13,518 nt of DNA from RGIG3009 sp045590855 (GCA_045590855.1 JAZNRV010000019.1:1-13518); one strand, 5' to 3'. Counted from the first letter of the stretch, positions 1 through 7,022 are shown. Numbers and translations: made by a program. Notes: generated by a model from the letters alone, not told the origin.

Positions 1-45
1 CTTCCCAAAACCATCAGCGGGAAAATACAACGGAACAAGCTGTAA
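1..45 (+). CDS. C-terminal end of an acyl-CoA synthetase-like gene (partial)
   Basis: Only the last 14 codons and the TAA stop are inside the window. They end in the PKTISGKIQRNKL tail that carries the catalytic lysine of the AMP-binding (acyl-CoA synthetase) family. The same 14 residues end the gene at 387-2675, and the DNA differs at only 6 of 45 positions, all synonymous. This suggests that the upstream gene is a tandem paralogue of that acyl-CoA synthetase, although the motif is strongly conserved across the family. No terminator lies between this stop and the promoter that begins eight bases later. The full length, domain layout and substrate cannot be seen. Confidence 0.75.
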   Translation, partial: LPKTISGKIQRNKL

Positions 46-53
46 TTTTCCTA

Positions 54-83
54 TTGACAAAATCCCCAAAGATATGCTATACT
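54..83 (+). promoter_or_regulatory. Sigma-A promoter with extended -10 for the T-box/vor operon
   Basis: A perfect -35 box TTGACA (54-59) is followed by an 18-bp spacer and TATACT (78-83). A TG at 75-76 forms an extended -10 (TGCTATACT). The expected transcription start is near position 90, just upstream of the T-box stem I. This looks like a strong constitutive promoter, consistent with control by later attenuation. Confidence 0.8.
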
Positions 84-96
84 TTGATATGTTATA
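71..96 (+). repeat. Direct repeat over the promoter -10/start region (possible operator or second -10)
   Basis: GATATGCTATA (71-81) and GATATGTTATA (86-96) match at 10 of 11 bases with a 15-bp period. The second copy reads on into TGTTATAAA (90-98), itself an extended -10 look-alike, so it may be a second promoter. Alternatively the pair could be an operator, possibly for the XRE-type protein encoded next. The sequence does not decide between these. Confidence 0.4.
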
Positions 97-100
97 AAAA

Positions 101-366
101 CGTTGACGAAGAGTGCTTGAGTGTGTTTTTCTCAGAGAAGCGACGGTTGGTGCGAGTCGCCGAAAAACAATTCAATGTCTGTAGCTTCTGAGTTGAGAGG
201 AAGAAAACCTTGGTGAGTAGAACCTCTCCGTGATTGCCGCGTTAGTGCATACGGATTGTTTGACCCTGAGTGGCGATATTGTATCGCAATTTGAGTGGTA
301 CCGCGGGTTTGGAATTCTAAGCTCGTCTCAAAGTATTCTATCTTTGGGACGGGTTTTTTTCGTCCC
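101..366 (+). promoter_or_regulatory. T-box riboswitch leader, probably tRNA-Val responsive
   Basis: All main T-box parts are present. Stem I: GAAG/CTTC (108-111/185-188), TTGAGT/ATTCAA (117-122/170-175), TGTTTTTC/GAAAAACA (124-131/162-169) and GCGAC/GTCGC (140-144/156-160), with an AGAGA bulge (134-138) and a GGTTGGTGCGA distal loop (145-155). Stem II: GAGAGG/CCTCTC (195-200/223-228). A stem IIA/B-like element follows at 228-244 and a stem III hairpin at 273-287. The T-box proper GAGTGGTACCGCGG is at 293-306. Its TGGT (296-299) would pair with a tRNA 3' end whose discriminator base is A. The antiterminator TTTGAG/CTCAAA (290-295/327-332) plus GCGGG/CTCGT (303-307/322-326) excludes the terminator at 322-360. 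In the specifier loop (176-184), alignment to the family pattern puts the codon at GTA (181-183, followed by G). GTC at 177-179 is also valine, while the in-between reading CTG would be leucine. Uncharged tRNA should permit read-through into the operon. Confidence 0.93.
322..360 (+). terminator. T-box intrinsic terminator
   Basis: CTCGTCTCAAAG (322-333) pairs with CTTTGGGACGGG (342-353) in a 12-bp stem with two G.U pairs and an 8-base loop, followed by seven T (354-360). The left arm is also the 3' half of the T-box antiterminator, so the two folds are mutually exclusive. A weaker alternative pairing, GGGACG (346-351) with CGTCCC (361-366), also exists. Confidence 0.9.
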
Positions 367-386
367 AATCTTAGGAGGCAGTTATT

Positions 387-2675
387 ATGCAAAGCAAAAT
401 GAACGGTTTGGACCTAAAAATCCAAGAAATGGCACACCGTATTCGCGAATTGCGGGAAATTGAAAATTTAACCACCGCGCAAGTTGCCGAAAAGGCGGGT
501 GTCACCGAACAAGAATATATCGACTGCGAAAACGGACGAAGCGACTTAAACTTCGCGTTTATTTATCGTTGTGCATTAGCTTTCAATGTTGACGTTACCG
601 ATATTATCGAAGGACGCAGTCCTACTTTGAAATCGTATACCGTCACCAAAAACGGCGAAGGCAAAAAGATTGAACAAGCACACGGCATGACGTATTATAA
701 CTTGGCCGCCGCTTTCCGCAATCGTATTGCTGAACCGCTATTGGTGCGCAGCCAATATGACGAAGCGGCACAACACCGCGATATTGAACTGACCACCCAC
801 GTTGGTCAGGAATGCGATATTATTATTGAGGGTCACTTGAAAGTTCAAATCGGTGAACACCAAGAAATATTGGGTCCCGGTGACAGCATTTATTACAACA
901 GTTCTGCTCCGCACGGCATGATTGCCGTTGGTGGTCAAGATTGCTTGTTTTATGCCATCGTGCTCAATCCCACAGGCGACCCCGTGCCGGAACTGCAAAC
1001 CTCTCCCCTGGTTTCCGTTAAACCGCGTGACCGTGACCCCGAGGAACGCATTTACAACCGTTTTGTCGACCGTGTGGAAGATGAAAACGGCACCCCGCTT
1101 TCTATCACCTTCAAAAACATTGACAATTTCAACTTTGCTTTTGATGTTGTGGATGAAATCGCCAAAAAGTCACCCGACAAATTGGCCATGCTTCATGTGG
1201 ATAACGACAAAACAGAACAACGTTTTACCTTTAACGACATGAAGCGTAATTCCAATCGCGCCGCCAACTACTTTAAGTCGTTGGGCATCAAAAAAGGCGA
1301 CCGTGTTTTGTTGGTTATGGGCAGAAACTACCAGTTCTGGTACGCCATGTTGGGTTTACATAAAATCAGCGCCATTGCCATTCCCGCCATGAACCAACTG
1401 CTCAGCCACGATTTTGAATACCGCTTTAACGTAGCCGGTATCAGCGCGGTTATCTGCACCTCCAAAGGTGATGCCGCCAATCAAGTAGACATTGCTGCCG
1501 AGAGTTGTCCGCAACTGGTACATAAAATCATAGCAGGCGGCACACGCGACGGATGGCATAACTTTGACGAAGAGTGTGCGTTGTTCAGCACACACTTCAA
1601 ACGCAGTGAGGATTCTGCCGGCGGCGACGATACCATGCTTATGTTCTTTACCTCCGGTACAACAGGTTATCCCAAAATTGCTGCGCACAGTTACAAATAC
1701 GCATTGGGACATTTCCACACCGCAAAATATTGGCACAACGTGGATTCGGGCGGTTTGCATTTTACCATTTCGGATACCGGTTGGGCAAAAGCCATGTGGG
1801 GCAAATTTTACGGACAATGGTTCTGCGAAGCCGCTACGTTTGTTTACGACTTCGACCGATTCCATGCCGAAGATATTTTGCCGTTGTTTGCCAAATATCA
1901 CATTACTACTTTCTGTGCACCGCCGACCATGTTGCGCATGTTGGTAAAGGAAGATATTTCCCAATATGACCTTTCTTCTTTGAAACATATTACCACTGCC
2001 GGCGAGGCACTCAACCCCGAAATTTACCGACAATTCGAAAAAGTTACCGGTTTGCAAATTTTGGAAGGCTTTGGTCAATCGGAAAGCACCATGATTATCG
2101 GTAACCTCACCGGTGCACCGCACAAATTGGGTTCCATGGGTAAACCCGCACCGATTTACGATGTTGACCTGCTTTCCGCCGACGGCAAAAGCGTTCCCGA
2201 CGGTGAAACCGGCGAAATTGTGGTTCGCACCGCCAATGGCGCACCTTGTGGTTTGTTCCAAGGGTATTATAACGACGAAGAAAAAACCAAAGAAGTCTGG
2301 TACGACGGCTATTATCACACCGGTGATATGGCGTGGCGCGACGAGGACGGTTTTTACTGGTACGTTGGCAGAGCCGATGACGTTATCAAATCCTCCGGTT
2401 ACCGCATTGGGCCATTTGAGATTGAAAGCGTTATCATGGAACTCCCCTATGTGTTGGAATGCGGTGTTTCTGCCGCACCTGACGAAGTACGTGGGCAAGT
2501 GGTCAAGGCCAGCATTGTCCTTACCAAAGGCACGGTAGGTACCGAAGAACTGAAAAAAGAAATCCAAGAATACGTTAAATCCCGTACCGCACCGTACAAA
2601 TATCCCCGTATTATCGTCTTTAAGGATGAACTTCCCAAAACCATCAGCGGAAAAATCCAACGTAACAAGTTATGA
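387..2675 (+). CDS. XRE-cupin-AMP-binding fusion: acyl-CoA synthetase (likely for branched short-chain acids) with N-terminal regulator-like domains
   Basis: The protein has 762 residues. Residues ~11-65 form an XRE-type helix-turn-helix, ~112-195 a cupin fold (GPGDS...PHG at 163-177), and ~245-762 a full ANL-family acyl-CoA synthetase. Visible ANL motifs are TSGTTGYPK (422-430), GFGQSE (561-566), HTGD (644-647), GRADD (661-665) and the catalytic K756 in SGKIQR. Known family chemistry is activation of a carboxylic acid with ATP and CoA through an acyl-AMP. The substrate is inferred from the downstream VOR and IlvE genes to be a branched acid such as isobutyrate. ATG 387 is supported by AGGAGG at 373-378 with 8 bases spacing. 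The usual first-motif cupin histidines look absent, so the cupin may sense a ligand without metal. The layout resembles a free-standing XRE-cupin regulator joined to an enzyme, so the protein may also bind DNA, possibly its own promoter. That is inference. Confidence 0.88.
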   Translation: MQSKMNGLDLKIQEMAHRIRELREIENLTTAQVAEKAGVTEQEYIDCENGRSDLNFAFIYRCALAFNVDVTDIIEGRSPTLKSYTVTKNGEGKKIEQAHGMTYYNLAAAFRNRIAEPLLVRSQYDEAAQHRDIELTTHVGQECDIIIEGHLKVQIGEHQEILGPGDSIYYNSSAPHGMIAVGGQDCLFYAIVLNPTGDPVPELQTSPLVSVKPRDRDPEERIYNRFVDRVEDENGTPLSITFKNIDNFNFAFDVVDEIAKKSPDKLAMLHVDNDKTEQRFTFNDMKRNSNRAANYFKSLGIKKGDRVLLVMGRNYQFWYAMLGLHKISAIAIPAMNQLLSHDFEYRFNVAGISAVICTSKGDAANQVDIAAESCPQLVHKIIAGGTRDGWHNFDEECALFSTHFKRSEDSAGGDDTMLMFFTSGTTGYPKIAAHSYKYALGHFHTAKYWHNVDSGGLHFTISDTGWAKAMWGKFYGQWFCEAATFVYDFDRFHAEDILPLFAKYHITTFCAPPTMLRMLVKEDISQYDLSSLKHITTAGEALNPEIYRQFEKVTGLQILEGFGQSESTMIIGNLTGAPHKLGSMGKPAPIYDVDLLSADGKSVPDGETGEIVVRTANGAPCGLFQGYYNDEEKTKEVWYDGYYHTGDMAWRDEDGFYWYVGRADDVIKSSGYRIGPFEIESVIMELPYVLECGVSAAPDEVRGQVVKASIVLTKGTVGTEELKKEIQEYVKSRTAPYKYPRIIVFKDELPKTISGKIQRNKL

Positions 2676-2686
2676 GGATATTTGCC

Positions 2687-3346
2687 ATGAACACCAAACG
2701 TATTACCATCCTTTCCGGTCATTACGGCAGCGGGAAAACCAACATTGCCGTCAATCTGGCATTGGATTTGCGTAAGCAGCACTCACAAGTTGCCATTGCG
2801 GATATTGATATTGTCAATCCGTATTTTCGCACCAAAGACAGTGAGGAATTGCTGCAAAAAGAAGATATTCGCCTAATTTGTTCCCCCTACGCCAATTCCA
2901 ACGTGGATATTCCGGCCTTGCCGCAGGAGATTTACAGCATCACGGATAACCGTGACGTTCACTGTGTGTTGGATGTAGGCGGTGATGAACGCGGCGCGTT
3001 GGCACTTGGCCGCATTTCACCCAAAATCAAAGAAGAAAACGATTTTGATATGTTTGCGGTTATCAACTGCTATCGTCCCCTTACGCGGGATGTTGCATCA
3101 GCTATCGGCATTTTACGCGAAATTGAAGCCGCTTGCGGACTGAAATTTACCGCTATCATCAACAATTCCAATTTGGGGCGCGAAACCACCGCACAAGATG
3201 TTCTGGATTCCCTCCCCCTTGCCGAACAAATTGCCAAACAATGCGGACTACCAATTATCATGACCACGGTAGACGAATCACTTTATGATTCCTTGTCTAA
3301 AAGAATTGATAATTTGTACCCGCTGTCATTACAAAAGAAATTGTAA
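2687..3346 (+). CDS. P-loop ATPase (ParA/MinD/CobQ-like fold) of the vor operon
   Basis: A 219-residue cytoplasmic protein with a Walker A loop GHYGSGKTN at residues 11-19, a switch-like DIDIVNPYFRTKD stretch near 43-55, and a Walker B-like strand CVLDVGGDERGA near 93-104. The folds suggested are the SIMIBI-class ATPases, but the characteristic extra lysine of ParA/MinD (KGG) is missing and there is no CXXC pair as in Mrp/NBP35 Fe-S carriers. I chose ATG 2687 because GAGGAT (2674-2679) gives a good ribosome site. The in-frame ATG at 2672, which overlaps the previous stop, has none and would add five residues. Its place between the CoA synthetase and the oxidoreductase subunits implies a helper role, perhaps in cofactor insertion or enzyme assembly, but no function can be read from the sequence. 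Confidence 0.8.
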   Translation: MNTKRITILSGHYGSGKTNIAVNLALDLRKQHSQVAIADIDIVNPYFRTKDSEELLQKEDIRLICSPYANSNVDIPALPQEIYSITDNRDVHCVLDVGGDERGALALGRISPKIKEENDFDMFAVINCYRPLTRDVASAIGILREIEAACGLKFTAIINNSNLGRETTAQDVLDSLPLAEQIAKQCGLPIIMTTVDESLYDSLSKRIDNLYPLSLQKKL

Positions 3347-3359
3347 AGGAGAATAGAAA

Positions 3360-3566
3360 ATGGCTGTTTTAACTTTCAAGACCGACAGATGTAAAGGCTG
3401 CGGACTGTGCGTTGATGCATGTCCCAAAGGAGTATTAGCACTCGCCGCCGACAAAATAAACGCCAAAGGCCACCATCCGGTCGAGGCGGTAAAAGCTGAA
3501 AATTGTATCGGGTGTGCTTTTTGCGCAACCATGTGTCCCGATTGCATTATCAAGGTAGAAAGGTAA
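3360..3566 (+). CDS. 2x[4Fe-4S] ferredoxin-type delta subunit of 2-oxoacid:ferredoxin oxidoreductase
   Basis: A 68-residue protein with two cluster motifs: C11-x2-C14-x2-C17-x3-C21-P and C49-x2-C52-x2-C55-x3-C59-P, plus an extra C62. This is the small electron-transfer (delta) subunit of four-subunit 2-oxoacid:ferredoxin oxidoreductases. It carries electrons between the TPP/Fe-S core and free ferredoxin. AAAGGAG (3345-3351) sits 8 bases before ATG 3360 and overlaps the end of the ATPase gene. The alpha, beta and gamma subunits follow directly, so it is a subunit rather than a free ferredoxin. Confidence 0.93.
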   Translation: MAVLTFKTDRCKGCGLCVDACPKGVLALAADKINAKGHHPVEAVKAENCIGCAFCATMCPDCIIKVER

Positions 3567-3575
3567 GTGAAAACT

Positions 3576-4640
3576 ATGTCAGAAAAAGTATTGATGAAAG
3601 GCAACGAAGCCATTGCTGAAGCGGCTATTTCGGCAGGTTGCCGCCATTATTTCGGCTATCCGATTACGCCGCAAACGGAAATTGCGGCATACATGGCAAA
3701 AAGAATGCCTAAAATCGGCGGTACCTTTCTGCAAGCGGAAAGTGAAATTGCCGCTATCAACATGGTATACGGCGTTGCCGCTACCGGAAAACGCGTGATG
3801 ACTTCCTCGTCCAGCCCCGGAATCTCGCTCAAAGGCGAAGGTATCTCCTACCTTGCCGGTGCGGATTTGCCCTCGCTGATTGTCAACGTGCAACGCGGCG
3901 GACCGGGACTTGGCGGTATTCAACCGTCGCAATCCGACTATTTTCAAGCCACCAAAGGCGCGGCACACGGCGACTTTCATATGATTGTTTTGGCCCCCGC
4001 TTCGGTGCAAGAAATGGCAGAACTGACTGTCAAAGGTTTTGACCTTGCCGACAAGTATCGCATGACCACCATGATTTTGGCAGACGGTACCATGGGACAA
4101 ATGATGGAGCCTGTTTCGTTGGATTTCAAAACCGAAGCACCCGTGGGAAAACCGTGGGCGGTTACCGGCACCAACTGCGAACGCGAACATAATATTGTAA
4201 ACTCGTTATTCTTGCAACCCGAAGCATTGGAACGCACAAACTTTGAACGGTACGAACGCTATAAATACATCGAAGAAAACGAAGTGCTGTGCGAAGAGTA
4301 TTTGATGGATGACGCGGAAATTTGCATTGCCGCTTTTGGTATTGCTGCCCGTGTTTCCAAAAACGCCATCAACGAAGCGCGCAAACAAGGTATCAAGGTA
4401 GGTTTGATTCGTCCTATCACCTTGTGGCCGTTCCCCACAAAGCAATTTGCCAAAGCCGCAGAACAAGTGAAATCCATTATTTCTGTAGAATTATCCATGG
4501 GACAAATGATAGAAGACGTCCGCCTTGCCACAGGCTGCAAAGTACCGGTTACTTTGTGCAATCGCGCCGGCGGTATGATTCCTTCGCCCGAACAAGTGTT
4601 AGAAGCCATTAAGGCCGCTCACAACGGAGGTGACAAGTAA
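3576..4640 (+). CDS. vorB: 2-ketoisovalerate (3-methyl-2-oxobutanoate):ferredoxin oxidoreductase alpha subunit VorB
   Basis: A 354-residue protein starting MSEKVLMKGNEAIAEAA, the typical opening of the VorB family. Visible family features are GYPITPQTE (27-35), QAESE (53-57), the SSPGISLKGEG stretch (79-89), GGIQPSQSDYFQATKG (113-128) and, in the second domain, LIRPITLWPFP. The complex interconverts a branched 2-oxoacid plus CoA with acyl-CoA, CO2 and reduced ferredoxin. The alpha subunit supplies part of the TPP site and substrate pocket. A GTG at 3567 in frame would add three residues, but ATG 3576 fits the family start better and AGAAAGG (3557-3563) precedes it. The stop overlaps the next ATG by one base (TAATG), indicating coupling. 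Similar alpha subunits serve 2-oxoglutarate or pyruvate enzymes, so the exact 2-oxoacid is inferred from family resemblance and the IlvE neighbour. Confidence 0.88.
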   Translation: MSEKVLMKGNEAIAEAAISAGCRHYFGYPITPQTEIAAYMAKRMPKIGGTFLQAESEIAAINMVYGVAATGKRVMTSSSSPGISLKGEGISYLAGADLPSLIVNVQRGGPGLGGIQPSQSDYFQATKGAAHGDFHMIVLAPASVQEMAELTVKGFDLADKYRMTTMILADGTMGQMMEPVSLDFKTEAPVGKPWAVTGTNCEREHNIVNSLFLQPEALERTNFERYERYKYIEENEVLCEEYLMDDAEICIAAFGIAARVSKNAINEARKQGIKVGLIRPITLWPFPTKQFAKAAEQVKSIISVELSMGQMIEDVRLATGCKVPVTLCNRAGGMIPSPEQVLEAIKAAHNGGDK

Positions 4641-5380
4641 TGATTGTTTTTGATAAACCGAAAGCCCTTACCGATATGCCCTTGCACTACTGCCCCGGCT
4701 GTACGCATGGTATCGTCCATCGCTTAGTCGCGGAAGTAATTGACGAGTTGGGTATTGAGGGAAAAACCATTGGTATTGCTCCTGTTGGTTGCTCGGTTAT
4801 GGCGTACGATTATTTTGCTTGCGATATGATTGAAGCTGCTCATGGTCGCGCACCGGCAGTTGCCACCGGCGTCAAACGCTCTGACCCAAACAACATTGTC
4901 TTCACCTACCAAGGTGACGGCGACTTAGCATCGATTGGCATGGCAGAAACCGTACACGCCGCCGCCCGTAACGAAAATATTACCGTAATTTTCATCAACA
5001 ATGCCATCTACGGCATGACAGGCGGTCAAATGGCGCCGACTTCCCTGCCCGGTCAAATCACGCAAACTTCCCCGTACGGTCGTGACGTTACCCATTGCGG
5101 TTTCCCGATTAAAGTGTGCGAAATGTTATCGCAACTGGAAGGTCCGGAATATTTGGAACGTGTCACGGTAAACTCCGTACAAAATGTCAAAAAAGCCAAA
5201 AAAGCTATTAAAAAGGCTTTTGAAAATCAAGTAAACAACAAAGGTTTCTCGTTGGTGGAAGTGCTTTCCACTTGCCCGACCAACTGGGGTATGACACCTG
5301 CCAAAGCGCTGGAATGGATTAACGAAAAAATGATTCCGTACTATCCGCTTGGCGTTTACAAAGACCGTTCGGCAGAATAA
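4640..5380 (+). CDS. 2-oxoacid:ferredoxin oxidoreductase beta subunit (TPP-binding)
   Basis: A 246-residue protein with the TPP/Mg motif GDGD (92-95) followed 24 residues later by NN (120-121), and the N-terminal HYCPGCTHG (16-24) typical of the beta subunit. C18, C21 and C51 are candidate ligands for the [4Fe-4S] cluster next to TPP. GGQMAPTS (128-135) is also family-typical. It holds the thiamine cofactor that decarboxylates the 2-oxoacid, or carboxylates acyl-CoA in reverse. GGAGG at 4626-4630 gives a 9-base spacing to ATG 4640, which overlaps the vorB stop. It forms one complex with the genes on either side. Confidence 0.92.
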   Translation: MIVFDKPKALTDMPLHYCPGCTHGIVHRLVAEVIDELGIEGKTIGIAPVGCSVMAYDYFACDMIEAAHGRAPAVATGVKRSDPNNIVFTYQGDGDLASIGMAETVHAAARNENITVIFINNAIYGMTGGQMAPTSLPGQITQTSPYGRDVTHCGFPIKVCEMLSQLEGPEYLERVTVNSVQNVKKAKKAIKKAFENQVNNKGFSLVEVLSTCPTNWGMTPAKALEWINEKMIPYYPLGVYKDRSAE

Positions 5381-5392
5381 GAGGTGACGCAA

Positions 5393-5929
5393 ATGAACAC
5401 AACACAATATTTATTTGCCGGTTTCGGCGGACAAGGTATTTTATTTTCCGGAAAGTTCTTGGCATACAAAGGCTTGACCGACGGCGCTAACGTCAGTTGG
5501 TTGCCCTCCTACGGTCCGGAAATGCGCGGCGGCACCGCCAGTTGCAGTGTTATCATCAGTGACCAACCGGTCGGCTCCCCCATTGTTTCCAAACCCGATG
5601 TTTTGATTACGCTTAACTTGCCCTCACTGGACAAATACGAAGACAGTGTGGTCCCCGGCGGTATGATTTTTGTTGATTCCACGTTAGTAGAACGCAAAGT
5701 CAAACGTACCGACGTGAAAGTGTTTTACGTTCCCGCCACCAAACTGGCAGACGAAAACGGTTACCCCACGCTTTCCAACATGGTGCTTATGGGTAAGGTT
5801 TTGCAAGAAACAGGCGGCTTTGAAGACGAAGAAAGCGTCAGAGACGCACTCAAAAAAGTTATTTCCGCCAAACGCAGCGATATGTTGGAAGTCAACATGA
5901 ACGCGTTGCGTTTGGGACGAGATTATTAA
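5393..5929 (+). CDS. 2-oxoacid:ferredoxin oxidoreductase gamma subunit
   Basis: A 178-residue protein with the gamma-domain signature AGFGGQGILFSGKFLA (9-24) and PSYGPEMRGGTASCSVIISD (38-57), which in this family contacts CoA and the alpha/beta core. I use ATG 5393 because GAGGTGA (5381-5387) is a good Shine-Dalgarno five bases upstream. The GTG at 5384 lies inside that site and would add three residues. With the ferredoxin, VorB and beta genes it completes a four-subunit (alpha, beta, gamma, delta) enzyme. The next gene, ilvE, begins 15 bases after the stop. Confidence 0.92.
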   Translation: MNTTQYLFAGFGGQGILFSGKFLAYKGLTDGANVSWLPSYGPEMRGGTASCSVIISDQPVGSPIVSKPDVLITLNLPSLDKYEDSVVPGGMIFVDSTLVERKVKRTDVKVFYVPATKLADENGYPTLSNMVLMGKVLQETGGFEDEESVRDALKKVISAKRSDMLEVNMNALRLGRDY

Positions 5930-5944
5930 AAAGGAAGCGATAGC

Positions 5945-7012
5945 ATGAACATTTCCGTAACAAATACCACCACCCCCTCTGCAAAACCGGACAAAAATGC
6001 TGCTTTGGGGTTTGGTAAGATTTTTACCGACCACATGTTCCAAATGGAATATTCGGCAGAAAAAGGTTGGCACGATGCACGCATCATTCCCTTTGGAAAA
6101 GTTGCCATTCATCCGGCATCCACCGTGTTACACTACGGTTCGGAAATTTTTGAAGGCTTAAAAGCGTATCGCAAAGCAGACGGCAGTGTGCAACTTTTCC
6201 GTCCGCTGGAAAACATTCGCCGCATGAACCGTTCGGCAGAACGTATGTGTTTGCCGACGATTCCGGAAGAAGATGCTTTGGAAATTCTTACCACGTTCAT
6301 TGAACATGAAAAAGACTGGGTACCTTGTGAGGAAGGTACTTCCCTCTATATTCGTCCCTTTATGTTTGGCAACGACGAATCGCTGGGTGTTCATGCCGTG
6401 CATAATGCGACATTTATGATTATCACCTCCCCTGTCGGCAGTTACTATCCCGAAGGTATCAATCCGGTGAAAATCATGATTGAATCCGAAGACGTGCGTG
6501 CCGTTCGCGGCGGTACCGGTGAAGCCAAATGCGGCGGCAACTACGCTGCCAGTAACCGCGCCGGTGAACGCGCGGCTCAACAAGGCTATTCGCAAGTGTT
6601 GTGGCTTGACGGTGTAGAGCGTAAATACATTGAAGAAGTCGGTGCGATGAACGTCATGTTCAAAATTGACGGCGAAGTTGTCACGCCGAAATTGGCAGGT
6701 TCCATTTTGCCGGGTATCACCCGCAAATCCTGCTTGGAATTGCTTAGAAACGAAGGCTACGCCGCCAGCGAACGCTTAATCAGCGTGGACGAATTGATTG
6801 CCGCTTTGGAAGCAGGCAAACTGGAAGAAGCCTGGGGTTGCGGTACTGCCGCTGTGGTTTCCCCCATCGGCGAACTTGCCTACAACGGCAAAAAATACTG
6901 CATCAACAACGGTCAGATTGGTGAAACCACGCAATATCTTTACGATACCCTGACCGGTATTCAATGGGGTACTTTGGAAGACAGCTACGGCTGGACGTAT
7001 CCCATCAAATAA
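5945..7012 (+). CDS. ilvE: Branched-chain amino acid aminotransferase
   Basis: A 355-residue fold-type IV PLP enzyme. The PLP lysine is K195 in GEAKCGGNYAAS (193-203). HYGSEIFEGLKAYR (63-76) and SLYIRPFMFG (133-142) are typical BCAT segments. It transfers an amino group between glutamate and the branched 2-oxoacids of valine, leucine and isoleucine. AAGGAAG (5931-5937) lies 7 bases before ATG 5945. Placed last behind a 2-ketoisovalerate:ferredoxin oxidoreductase and a T-box, it supplies the amino acid-forming step of the pathway. It could act in either direction chemically, but T-box control argues for synthesis. Confidence 0.95.
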   Translation: MNISVTNTTTPSAKPDKNAALGFGKIFTDHMFQMEYSAEKGWHDARIIPFGKVAIHPASTVLHYGSEIFEGLKAYRKADGSVQLFRPLENIRRMNRSAERMCLPTIPEEDALEILTTFIEHEKDWVPCEEGTSLYIRPFMFGNDESLGVHAVHNATFMIITSPVGSYYPEGINPVKIMIESEDVRAVRGGTGEAKCGGNYAASNRAGERAAQQGYSQVLWLDGVERKYIEEVGAMNVMFKIDGEVVTPKLAGSILPGITRKSCLELLRNEGYAASERLISVDELIAALEAGKLEEAWGCGTAAVVSPIGELAYNGKKYCINNGQIGETTQYLYDTLTGIQWGTLEDSYGWTYPIK

Positions 7013-7022
7013 TTGAAGACTA

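Noticed and set aside
232..463. Small open frames through the T-box leader
   Set aside because: The region is fully explained by the structured leader RNA. The frames lack ribosome sites and run into the real gene in another frame.
1356..2660. A 434-codon open frame on the minus strand
   Set aside because: It lies wholly inside the acyl-CoA synthetase fusion, has no recognisable domain, and is low-complexity in a way typical of an antisense frame. The sense frame carries all family motifs.
2672..2686. ATG overlapping the stop of the synthetase gene as the start of the ATPase
   Set aside because: No ribosome binding site precedes it, whereas GAGGAT stands 7 bases before ATG 2687, which also begins directly at the conserved strand.
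3579..4190. A 203-codon minus-strand frame opposite vorB
   Set aside because: Histidine/phenylalanine-rich antisense translation of a clearly coding sense gene; no start signal.
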